From: Gemmatimonadota bacterium
GTDB lineage: Bacteria > Gemmatimonadota > Gemmatimonadetes > Gemmatimonadales > GWC2-71-9
Direction of reading: 5' to 3'
Length of the DNA stretch: 7,588 bases
Assembly: GCA_003220975.1 (NCBI GenBank)
Contig: QHTX01000116.1
Coordinates: 10,745-18,332, forward strand
Shown here: piece by piece, positions 1 to 5,781 of the stretch
How positions within the stretch are numbered: the first letter of the stretch is position 1
How the letters are laid out: every line of letters begins with the position of its first letter
Position numbers and translations under genes: made by a program
The notes under the pieces: model-generated
What the model saw: the letters and a program-made list of their open reading frames with translations, nothing else
What the model was told of the DNA's origin: nothing
Database searches by the model: none

Positions 1-7
1 TGACCGC

Positions 8-1354
8 ATGACGACGACGGCCCCGAGCGCCCCCTCGGACATCAAGGACCTGAACCTCGCGGCCGAGGGGCGGCGCCGCACCGAGTGGGCGGAGCGCTCG
101 ATGCCCGTCCTCCGCCTCATCCGGGAACGGTTTGCCCGGGAACGCCCCCTCGCCGCGCGTCGGCTATCGGCTTGCCTGCACGTTACCACGGAGACGGCGA
201 ACCTCGCCGTCACCCTCAAGGCCGGCGGAGCCGACGTGACGCTGTGCGCCTCCAACCCGCTCTCGACGCAGGACGACGTCGCGGCCCACCTCGTGAAGGA
301 TCACGGGATCAAGGTGTTCGCGATCAAGGGCGAGGACCACGCGACCTATTACGAGCACATCCGCGCGGCGCTGGCGCACCGGCCCGACGTGACGATGGAC
401 GACGGCGCGGATCTGGTCGGCGCGCTGCACATGATCGCCCTGAACCGGCTCGACGATCTGGCGCCCCCCGTGCGCCGGTGGGTGGAGACGCTGTCGCCGG
501 CGGAGCGCAAGGCGCTCGTCGCGGGCGTGGCCGGCTCGACGGAGGAGACCACGACGGGCGTGATCCGCCTCAAGGCGATGGCGCGGGACGGGGTGCTGCA
601 GTTCCCCGTGATCGCCGTGAACGACTCCGACACCAAGCACCTGTTCGACAATCGCTACGGCACCGGGCAGTCGACGCTCGACGGCATCCTGCGCGCCACC
701 AACCTGCTGATCGCGGGGAGCACGGTGGTGGTGGCGGGGTATGGGTGGTGCGGGCGCGGCTTCGCGCTGCGGGCGCGCGGCGCCGGGGCGAACGTGCTGG
801 TCACCGAGATCGATCCGCTCAAGGCGCTCGAGGCGCAGATGGACGGGTACCGGGTGGCGCCGATGGCCGAGGCGGCGCGGGTGGGCGACGTGTTCGTGAC
901 GCTCACCGGCAACATCGGCGTGATCCGGGTCGAGCACATGCGCGCAATGAAAGACGGCGCGGTGCTCGCGAACTCGGGTCACTTCAACGTCGAGATCGAT
1001 CTCGACGGGTTGAAGCAGGCCGCCGAGGGGGGGCCCACCCGCGTCCGCGAGTTCGTGGACGAATGGCGGCTCGACGGCAAGCGGCTCTTCGTGCTGGCGG
1101 ACGGCCGGCTCATCAATCTGGCGGCTGCGGAGGGTCACCCGGCGAGCGTGATGGACATGTCGTTTGCGAATCAGGCGCTGGCGGCGGAGCATGTGGTCAA
1201 GCAGGCGAAGCAACTGGCGAAGGACGTGCACCGCCTCCCGCGCGAGCTGGACGCGGAGATCGCCCGCTTGAAGCTCGCCGCGATGGGGGTCGCGATCGAC
1301 GCCCTCACCCCGGAGCAGCAGAAGTATCTCGGATCGTGGGAGATGGGGACCTGA
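8..1354 (+). CDS. ahcY: S-adenosylhomocysteinase (adenosylhomocysteine hydrolase), archaeal/Thermotoga-like short form
   Basis: Cytosolic enzyme that reversibly splits S-adenosylhomocysteine into adenosine and homocysteine, clearing the inhibitory product of SAM-dependent methylation. The 448-residue protein shows the family landmarks in order: ACLHVT with the substrate-site His58, STQDD at 87-90, DDGADL at 131-136, EETTTGVIRL at 179-188, NDSDTK with Lys210, and FDNRYGTGQS at 213-222. These are followed by the NAD-binding glycine motif GYGWCG at 244-249, TGNIGVI, ANSGHFNVEID at 321-331 and EGHPASVMDMSF at 375-386. The C-terminus ends in KYLGSWEMGT, as in archaeal and thermophile enzymes, and lacks the longer Lys/Tyr-bearing tail of eukaryotic and many proteobacterial forms. 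The ATG at 8 is preferred over Met32 because family members also have the DIKDLNLAAEGRRRTEWAER-like segment before that Met. Only seven bases lie upstream, so the ribosome site cannot be judged. The next gene begins 8 bases after the stop. Family identity is very secure; the symbol follows function. Confidence 0.97.
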   Translation: MTTTAPSAPSDIKDLNLAAEGRRRTEWAERSMPVLRLIRERFARERPLAARRLSACLHVTTETANLAVTLKAGGADVTLCASNPLSTQDDVAAHLVKDHGIKVFAIKGEDHATYYEHIRAALAHRPDVTMDDGADLVGALHMIALNRLDDLAPPVRRWVETLSPAERKALVAGVAGSTEETTTGVIRLKAMARDGVLQFPVIAVNDSDTKHLFDNRYGTGQSTLDGILRATNLLIAGSTVVVAGYGWCGRGFALRARGAGANVLVTEIDPLKALEAQMDGYRVAPMAEAARVGDVFVTLTGNIGVIRVEHMRAMKDGAVLANSGHFNVEIDLDGLKQAAEGGPTRVREFVDEWRLDGKRLFVLADGRLINLAAAEGHPASVMDMSFANQALAAEHVVKQAKQLAKDVHRLPRELDAEIARLKLAAMGVAIDALTPEQQKYLGSWEMGT

Positions 1355-1362
1355 GCGACAAC

Positions 1363-1887
1363 GTGATCCAAGTCCGCGTCGCGCATCTGGGGTTGGACCG
1401 CACGACCAACACACCGGTCGTGATCCTGCAGGAGCAGGAAGGGGAGCGCGTGCTCCCGATCTGGATCGGCCCGGCTGAGGCGAGCGCGATCGCGATGGAA
1501 CTCGCCGGTGTCAAATTCGCGCGGCCGCTCACCCACGACCTCCTGAAACAGGTCATCCTCGGCCTGGGCGCGGACCTGCGCAAGGTCATCATCACCCAGG
1601 TGAAGGACAACACGTACTACGCCGAACTGCACATCTATCGGGGCGACGCCGTGATCCAGATCGACGCCCGCCCCTCGGACTCCATCGCCGTGGCGCTGCG
1701 CCTCAAGGCCCCCATCTTCACGAGCGAGAACCTGCTCGGGCTCACCTCCGTCGAGACGGGGGAGGGCGGTGAGGCGGGCGCGGGAGGGCCAGGAGGGTTG
1801 GCGCCCGGTCAAACGCTCGACCCGGATGCGCTGAAGACCTACCTGCAGAACCTCGATCCTGAAGACTTCGGGAAGTTCACGCCGTAG
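1363..1887 (+). CDS. Bifunctional nuclease (BFN/DUF151) domain protein
   Basis: A 174-residue protein made mostly of one BFN domain (formerly DUF151), about residues 1-130. It opens with IQVRVAHLGLD and TNTPVVILQE, followed by LPIWIGPAEASAIA at 31-44, the RPLTHDLL block at 54-61, and DARPSDSIAVALRLKAPIF at 101-119. A Gly-rich linker (about 132-149) leads to a conserved-looking tail, LKTYLQNLDPEDFGKF at 157-172. Some family members have reported RNase and DNase activity, but the substrate here is unknown. The frame is open far upstream inside ahcY, so the start must be inferred. GTG 1363 puts the first residue exactly where homologues have Met (M-I-x-V-x-V) and lies 8 bases after the ahcY stop. 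Purine-rich GGGGA at 1344-1348 is a weak, somewhat distant ribosome site. In-frame alternatives are GTG 1336 and a CTG at 1351. The close spacing suggests co-transcription with ahcY, but I see no functional link. Confidence 0.92.
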   Translation: MIQVRVAHLGLDRTTNTPVVILQEQEGERVLPIWIGPAEASAIAMELAGVKFARPLTHDLLKQVILGLGADLRKVIITQVKDNTYYAELHIYRGDAVIQIDARPSDSIAVALRLKAPIFTSENLLGLTSVETGEGGEAGAGGPGGLAPGQTLDPDALKTYLQNLDPEDFGKFTP

Positions 1888-1893
1888 CGGCAC

Positions 1894-1961
1894 GGGCGGC
1901 AAAGACGGCAAGGGCGGCAATGTGGCGCATAGCCTTGCCGCCTTTGCCGTCCTTACCGCCT
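1894..1961. repeat. Long palindrome of 3 x 9-bp units facing 3 x 9-bp units
   Basis: The left arm 1894-1920 is three 9-mers (GGGCGGCAA, AGACGGCAA, GGGCGGCAA). The right arm 1935-1961 is their near reverse complement (TTGCCGCCT, TTGCCGTCC, TTACCGCCT). I count 23 Watson-Crick pairs, 2 G-T pairs and 2 mismatches over 27 positions, with a 14-base loop at 1921-1934. It starts seven bases after the BFN stop. There is no T-run after it, so a classical intrinsic terminator is not supported, although the hairpin could still stabilise or end the upstream transcript. The loop contains the GTG proposed as the start of the next gene, and the right arm is translated. Confidence 0.85.
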
Positions 1962-2917
1962 TTGTGGGGCGGGGGAGCGGGGACTTGGCGGCGCAGGGAC
2001 TGGTCGTCTCAGGCCGCGTGCTGCGTGGCGGAGCCGCCGAGCGGCCGCTCGTGGGCGCCTGGGTCGTGATGCACCAGGTCTCGATGGACGGCGGGGGCAA
2101 GCCGGTGGACTCGACGCGCACCGACGCCCGCGGCGCATTCACTCTCGCGGTCCGGCGGTCCGACAGCACGGCGATCTACGTGGTGTCGAGCTGGTACGCG
2201 GGCATCGCCTACTTCTCCGAGCCGGTCGCGGGTACGCACCGGCGCTCCGCGCTGCACCCCATCTACGTCTACGACACGAGCTCGACCGGTCAGGGTGTCG
2301 CGCTGTTGCGCCGGCTGGTCACGATTGCCGGGCGCAAGAAGGACGGCACACGGGACGTGCTCGAGCTGCTCGAGCTCGAGAATCCGGGTGCGAAGACGCG
2401 CATCGCACCTGACACGCTGCGACCCACGTGGGCCGGCGCCCTGCCGACCGTCGCGATCCAATTTCGGGTGGGGCAGGGGGACGTCTCCCCGCAAGCCGTG
2501 ACACGGCGCGGCGACTCGGTCGCCGTGTTCGGTCCCATTCCGCCCGGCGAGCGCAAGCAACTGAGTTACGCGTACGTGCTCCCGGCGGACGTTCGCGCAG
2601 TGCACGTGCCTATCGACCAGCCGACGGGCGAAGTCGACCTGCTGCTCGAGGACACCGCGGCAGTCGTGACCGGGGCGCAGCTCGACTCCCTCGGGGTCGA
2701 GGAGATCGAAGGGCGGCGCTTCGCCCGTTACCGCGCGCGCGCCGTGGTCACCGGGGCGCCGCTCGCGATCGCCCTGCCGCAAGGCGGGCTGCAGGCTCAG
2801 GGGCTCGTGCCGGTCGTCGTAGCGCTGGCGGCGTTGGTGCTCGGGGTGGGGTTCGTGGTCGCCATGAGACGTCATCCGTCATCCGTTGTCCGTCGTCCCA
2901 ATACGGATGACGGATGA
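1922..2917 (+). CDS. Exported, C-terminally membrane-anchored protein with a carboxypeptidase-regulatory-like N-terminal domain
   Basis: I do not recognise a named family for the whole 331-residue protein. Residues 5-14 (LAAFAVLTAF) form a hydrophobic core and cleavage near the LAAQ at 22-25 is plausible, though the n-region lacks Lys or Arg. Residues 27-103 resemble a carboxypeptidase-regulatory-like/Ig-type beta domain: VSGRV, RPLVGAWVVM, DSTRTDARGAFTLAV, then YVVSSWYAGIAYFSEPV. Residues 175-285 look like a second beta-rich region (VAIQFRVGQGDVSPQAV, GPIPPGERKQLSYAYVLP). A single membrane helix follows at about 294-315, then MRRH and a short basic tail. The expected topology is a periplasmic body with the C-terminus in the cytoplasm. 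GTG 1922 is the only start that keeps the hydrophobic leader; GTG 1964 would remove it. The start lies in the loop of one palindrome and the stop in the arm of another. The role is unknown; surface or envelope ligand binding is only a guess. Confidence 0.72.
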   Translation: MAHSLAAFAVLTAFVGRGSGDLAAQGLVVSGRVLRGGAAERPLVGAWVVMHQVSMDGGGKPVDSTRTDARGAFTLAVRRSDSTAIYVVSSWYAGIAYFSEPVAGTHRRSALHPIYVYDTSSTGQGVALLRRLVTIAGRKKDGTRDVLELLELENPGAKTRIAPDTLRPTWAGALPTVAIQFRVGQGDVSPQAVTRRGDSVAVFGPIPPGERKQLSYAYVLPADVRAVHVPIDQPTGEVDLLLEDTAAVVTGAQLDSLGVEEIEGRRFARYRARAVVTGAPLAIALPQGGLQAQGLVPVVVALAALVLGVGFVVAMRRHPSSVVRRPNTDDG

Positions 2918-2933
2918 CGGACGACGGATGACG
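2870..2933. repeat. Long palindrome of 4 x 7-bp units facing 4 x 7-bp units
   Basis: The left arm is GTCATCC, GTCATCC, GTTGTCC, GTCGTCC (2871-2898) and the right arm is GGATGAC, GGATGAC, GGACGAC, GGATGAC (2905-2932). One extra C-G pair closes the base. Over 29 positions I count 25 Watson-Crick pairs, 3 G-T pairs and one mismatch, with the 6-base loop CAATAC at 2899-2904. It encodes the last 15 residues and the stop (2915-2917) of the preceding gene and ends about 50 bases before the cobalamin riboswitch. As RNA it would be a very stable hairpin that could insulate the two units. It is not followed by a T-run. Confidence 0.88.
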
Positions 2934-2935
2934 AC

Positions 2936-2964
2936 TTGCTTCGTCGACGTAGGTTTGCTAAACT
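2936..2964 (+). promoter_or_regulatory. Possible sigma-70-type promoter for the B12 uptake operon
   Basis: TTGCTT at 2936-2941 and TAAACT at 2959-2964 are separated by 17 bases and sit in the most AT-rich stretch of the intergenic region, a few bases before the riboswitch P1 stem. The match is only 3 of 6 and 4 of 6 to the Escherichia coli consensus, and the promoter preference of this phylum is not known to me. The placement is what makes it plausible. Confidence 0.35.
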
Positions 2965-2981
2965 AGCGCTCGTAGTCATAA

Positions 2982-3119
2982 GCGAACGGGGATCCACGGA
3001 AGCCGGTGCAAGTCCGGCGCGGCCCCGCCACTGTAACGGGCAAGTCGTAGCGGCTCGACGCCACTGGGAAACCGGGAAGGCCGGCCGCACGCCCGAAGTC
3101 AGGAGACCTCTCCGTTCGC
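2982..3119 (+). ncRNA. Cobalamin (B12) riboswitch aptamer
   Basis: The P1 stem is a perfect 8-bp pairing of GCGAACGG (2982-2989) with CCGTTCGC (3112-3119). Inside it are the hallmark elements in order: GGAAGCCGGTGCAAGTCCGG (2998-3017) with a GCCGG/CCGGC stem, GCCCCGCCACTGTAACGGG-like core at about 3022-3040 with loop CCACTGTAA, CCACTGGGAAACCGGGAAGG (3061-3080), and the B12-box-type GAAGTCAGGAGACCT (3095-3109). This RNA class binds cobalamins and represses the downstream gene when ligand is abundant. It stands directly before four B12 uptake genes, which supports both the RNA and the gene calls. Whether adenosyl- or aqua/methylcobalamin is preferred cannot be told by eye. Confidence 0.97.
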
Positions 3120-3158
3120 GCCACCTCGAGATCCCTCGCGGGAGGGACGGTGGAGCGC
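3118..3158 (+). promoter_or_regulatory. Hairpin sequestering the btuF ribosome site and start codon (riboswitch expression platform)
   Basis: An inner stem pairs TCCCTC (3132-3137) with GAGGGA (3142-3147) over a GCGG loop and covers the Shine-Dalgarno GGAGGGA at 3141-3147. An outer stem pairs CCACC (3121-3125) with GGTGG (3149-3153), which contains the GTG start codon 3150-3152. It can be extended by GCG (3118-3120) with CGC (3156-3158) across an AG bulge. The two bases at 3118-3119 are also the end of the aptamer P1 stem, a direct link between ligand state and hairpin. No T-run follows, so translational rather than transcriptional control is inferred. Confidence 0.62.
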
Positions 3159-4061
3159 CGCCACTCACTTCGCTCGCACACAATCCGTCTCGTCGCGCTG
3201 GCCGCCGCTCTGGCGTGCCGGCCGGCTGATCGCGCGTCCCGCCCCCCCCGGGACGCGGGCTACACCGTCACGGACGACGCCGGGCGCACGGTCGCCCTGG
3301 CGCAGCCCGCGCGTCGGATCGTGTCGCTCTCCCCCGCCGTCACCGAGCTGTTGTTCGCGCTGGGTGTGGGGGACCGGGTGGTGGGCCGCACCACGTGGTG
3401 CGATTACCCGCCCCCCGCCCGCCTCGTGCCGAGCGTGGGAGACGGGCTCAATCCCAACCTCGAGGCCGTCGCCGCACGCCGGCCCGATCTCGTGGTGCTG
3501 TACCGCTCGCCGCTCAACGAGACGGCGGCGGCGCAGCTCGGCCGGCTGGGGATCCCGGCGGCCGTGCTGCGCCAGGACCGGCTCGAGGACGTGGCGCGCG
3601 CGGCGCGGCTGCTGGGCCGGCTGACCGGCCGCGCGGCGGCCGGCGATTCGCTGGCCGACTCACTCACCCGACTGCTCGAGACAGGCGTGCCTGCTGCGCA
3701 CACCGGTCTCGCGTTCGTCGTGTGGGACAATCCCCCCATGGTCATCGGGGGCGGCAGCTATCTGGACCAGCTGGCGACGCTCGCCGGTGCGGCGAACGTG
3801 TTCCACGACATCGGCGCCGCTTCGGCCACGGTGGCGCTCGAGACGATCGCGACGCGTGACCCGGACGTCATCGCCGTCGTGTCCGACAGCGCCGAACCCA
3901 GGCCGCCAGCGTTCGCGCGCCGCCGCGAGTGGCGGGTGATCCGCGCGGTTCGGGAGCGGCGCTTCGTTTACGTCGTGGGATCGCTGTTCGGCCGGCCGGG
4001 TCCCCGCGCCGGCGTTGCGGCGGCCGAGCTACGTCGCCTGCTCGGGCAGGTGAAGCGATGA
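3150..4061 (+). CDS. btuF: Vitamin B12 ABC transporter substrate-binding lipoprotein
   Basis: A 303-residue periplasmic binding protein of the BtuF/FepB-type fold, which captures cobalamin and delivers it to BtuCD. A basic n-region (MERRHSLRSHTIR) and hydrophobic core lead to LAAALAC, so Cys23 is a likely lipidation site. The binding-protein domain runs from about residue 54 to the end: ARRIVSLSPAVTELLFALG (54-72), WCDYPPPARLVPSVGDG (83-99), NLEAVAARRPDLVV (103-116), ALETIATRDPDVIAVV (229-244), and a final helix. The WCDYP segment matches the YSDYP-like substrate loop of BtuF proteins. Glu66 and Glu231 sit where the two glutamates that dock onto BtuC arginines are expected. GTG 3150 is the only standard start that retains the whole leader; GGAGGGA lies just before it, inside a hairpin. 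The cobalamin riboswitch upstream makes B12 the likely ligand rather than a siderophore. The stop overlaps the btuC start (ATGA). Confidence 0.93.
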   Translation: MERRHSLRSHTIRLVALAAALACRPADRASRPPRDAGYTVTDDAGRTVALAQPARRIVSLSPAVTELLFALGVGDRVVGRTTWCDYPPPARLVPSVGDGLNPNLEAVAARRPDLVVLYRSPLNETAAAQLGRLGIPAAVLRQDRLEDVARAARLLGRLTGRAAAGDSLADSLTRLLETGVPAAHTGLAFVVWDNPPMVIGGGSYLDQLATLAGAANVFHDIGAASATVALETIATRDPDVIAVVSDSAEPRPPAFARRREWRVIRAVRERRFVYVVGSLFGRPGPRAGVAAAELRRLLGQVKR

Positions 4062-4999
4062 AGTGGCTCGGGCTGGGACTGGTCGCGGTCGCGGCGTTCC
4101 TCGGCGCCGTGGTGCTGGGGCCCGCGCACGTGCCGCTCGCCGGCCTCGCGGCGTCCGACATCGTCCGGACACTGCGGCTGCCACGGGCGCTGCTGGCGTT
4201 CCTCGTGGGCGGCTCGCTCGCGCTCTCGGGAGCGGGGCTCCAAGCGCTCGTCCGCAATCCCCTCGCCGATCCCTTCCTGCTCGGGCTATCGGGCGGGGCC
4301 GGGCTCGGTGCGGTCGTGGCGATCGCGCTCCATCTCGCGAGCCCGTGGGCGCTGCCGCTCGCGGCGTTCGTCGGCGCGCTGGGCGCGACGGCGCTCGTGT
4401 ACCGCCTCGGGCTCGTGGGCGGCGCCGAGCTCGACCCGCGCGTGCTGATCCTCGCGGGAGTGGCGGTGGGGGCGTTCGCGGCGGCCGTGACGACCGCGAT
4501 CGTGTCGCTGTCGGACGCCGCGGAGCTGCGAAACACCTTCCTGTGGCTGTGGGGCGGGCTGTCGGGCGCGTCGTGGGACACGGTGCTGCTGCTCGGCGTC
4601 TACCTGCCGCTCCCGCTTGCCGTCCTCTTCGCCGCGGCCCGGCCGCTCGATCTCCTCGCCCTGGGCGAGGAGCCGGCGCGCCATCTCGGCGCCGACGTGG
4701 AGCCCCTGAAGCGCCGCGTCTTCCTCGCCGCGTCGCTGCTCACGGCCGCGTGCGTCGCGGTGTCCGGCGTGATCGGGTTCGTGGGCCTGGTCGTGCCGCA
4801 CGCGATGCGCACGCTGTGGGGGCACCGGCACCGCCCGCTCCTGCCCGCGGCGTTCCTGGGCGGCGGTGCGCTGCTCGCGCTGTCGGACACCGTGGCCCGG
4901 GTGGCCGTGGCGCCGCGCGAGCTGCCCGTCGGGATCGTCACGGCGCTCGTGGGTGTCCCGGTCTTCGCCCTGCTGCTCCGCCGATGGACCGCGAACTGA
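4058..4999 (+). CDS. btuC: Vitamin B12 ABC transporter permease (FecCD family)
   Basis: A 313-residue polytopic inner-membrane permease, close to the usual 320-330. It is expected to form a dimer through which cobalamin passes, powered by two BtuD subunits. Family signatures are RLPRALLAFLVGGSLALSGA (40-59), LQALVRNPLADPFLLGLSGG (61-80), SGVIGFVGLVVPHAMR (236-251) and RELPVGIVTALVGVPVF (287-303). Hydrophobic segments run through the whole chain, consistent with about ten membrane helices. Arg40 and Arg43 correspond by family analogy to the arginines that meet the BtuF glutamates. The coupling-helix region near EEPARHLGADVE (204-215) is typical. The ATG at 4058 overlaps the btuF stop by four bases and has AGGTGA (4048-4053) before it. 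The frame is open further upstream within btuF, but that extension is out of frame with any family sequence. Without the riboswitch, a siderophore permease would be an equal alternative. Confidence 0.95.
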   Translation: MKWLGLGLVAVAAFLGAVVLGPAHVPLAGLAASDIVRTLRLPRALLAFLVGGSLALSGAGLQALVRNPLADPFLLGLSGGAGLGAVVAIALHLASPWALPLAAFVGALGATALVYRLGLVGGAELDPRVLILAGVAVGAFAAAVTTAIVSLSDAAELRNTFLWLWGGLSGASWDTVLLLGVYLPLPLAVLFAAARPLDLLALGEEPARHLGADVEPLKRRVFLAASLLTAACVAVSGVIGFVGLVVPHAMRTLWGHRHRPLLPAAFLGGGALLALSDTVARVAVAPRELPVGIVTALVGVPVFALLLRRWTAN

Positions 5000-5781
5000 T
5001 CCTCGACGTGCGGGACGTCTCGTACCGCTACGCCGGAGCGGGCGCGGACGCGCTCGCCGGTGTGAGCTTGGCGGCGCGGGCGGGCGAGGTGCACGCGGTG
5101 CTCGGGCCCAACGGCAGCGGCAAGACGACGCTCGTGCGCGTGGCCCTTGGCGTGCTCGCGGCCTCGACCGGCGGCTCCGCGATCCTCGGCCGTCCCGCCT
5201 CCGCGTGGTCGCGACGCGAGCTGGCCCGGCTGGTCGGCGTCGTGACGCAGCGGGAGGAAAACCTGTTTCCCCAGCGGGTGCGCGAGACGGTGCTGCTCGG
5301 CCGGTACGCGCGGCTGTCGCTGTGGGGCGCTGAGCGGCCGGAGGACCGCGCCGCCGTCACGCGCGCGCTGGAACGGTGCGACGTGCTGCCGCTCGCCGAC
5401 CGCTGGATCTGGGCCCTGTCGGGCGGCGAGTACCAGCGCGTGCGGCTCGCTCGCGCGCTGGCGCAGGAGCCGCGCCTGCTCGTGCTGGACGAGCCCACCG
5501 CCAGCCTCGACGTGCGCCACGAGATGGAGCTCTTCCAGCTGGTCCGCGCGCTCGCGGACCGTGACGGCCTCGCGGTCGTGCTGATCACCCACCATGTCAA
5601 CCTCGCCGCGCGTTTCGCCGACCGCGTGCTGCTCCTCTCCGGCGGGCGGCCGGCGGGGCACGGCACGCCGGGCGACGTGCTGACCCGCGAGACGGTCGAG
5701 CGCGTGTTCGCGTGGCCGGTGTCGATCGCGCCGTTCGAAGGCCGACCGCAAGTGATCCCCCTTCGCAAGGACCCCTCATGA
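4984..5781 (+). CDS. btuD: Vitamin B12 ABC transporter ATP-binding protein
   Basis: A 265-residue cytoplasmic ATPase that drives BtuC. All ABC motifs are intact: A-loop aromatic near Tyr16, Walker A GPNGSGKT at 41-48, Q-loop Gln89, signature LSGGE at 145-149 followed by YQR, Walker B LLVLDEP at 165-171 with catalytic Glu170, D-loop SLD at 174-176 and H-loop His203 in ITHH. The sequence between Q-loop and signature (VRETVLLGRYARLSLWG) is typical of the FecE/BtuD subgroup for metal-chelate and corrinoid uptake. The ATG at 4984 lies 16 bases inside the end of btuC and no Shine-Dalgarno is visible before it, so translational coupling to btuC is likely. The stop overlaps the btuB start by four bases. 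The C-terminal 25 residues are variable and uninformative. Confidence 0.95.
   Translation: MDRELILDVRDVSYRYAGAGADALAGVSLAARAGEVHAVLGPNGSGKTTLVRVALGVLAASTGGSAILGRPASAWSRRELARLVGVVTQREENLFPQRVRETVLLGRYARLSLWGAERPEDRAAVTRALERCDVLPLADRWIWALSGGEYQRVRLARALAQEPRLLVLDEPTASLDVRHEMELFQLVRALADRDGLAVVLITHHVNLAARFADRVLLLSGGRPAGHGTPGDVLTRETVERVFAWPVSIAPFEGRPQVIPLRKDPS

Noticed and set aside
85..1362. A 600-residue open frame running through ahcY and into the BFN gene, suggesting a fusion.
   Set aside because: Upstream of 1363 the translation is Arg/Gly/Ala-rich frame-shifted ahcY with no domain signal. It is a GC-rich shadow frame; only the BFN part is real.
1894..1961. Classical rho-independent terminator after the BFN gene.
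   Set aside because: The stem is strong but is followed by GTGGGG rather than a T-run, and its right arm appears to be coding.
1171..2169. Long minus-strand frame across the ahcY end, BFN and the orphan gene, plus other large antisense frames at 164-1414, 4600-5751 and 5028-6251.
   Set aside because: They lie opposite well-conserved genes, are rich in Arg/His/Ala, and show no recognisable motif. This is expected in high-GC DNA with strong third-position bias.
1894..2933. CRISPR array or insertion-sequence ends.
   Set aside because: The units are 7 and 9 bp with no spacers, the two palindromes differ in sequence, and no transposase lies between them.
2936..3229. Small plus-strand frame covering the riboswitch region.
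   Set aside because: It translates the structured riboswitch RNA; the stem and core motifs explain the sequence and no protein signal is present.
3150..5781. Siderophore (FecBCDE/FhuBCD-like) transporter instead of a B12 transporter.
   Set aside because: The families are shared, but the perfect-P1 cobalamin riboswitch directly upstream and the WCDYP motif in the binding protein favour cobalamin.
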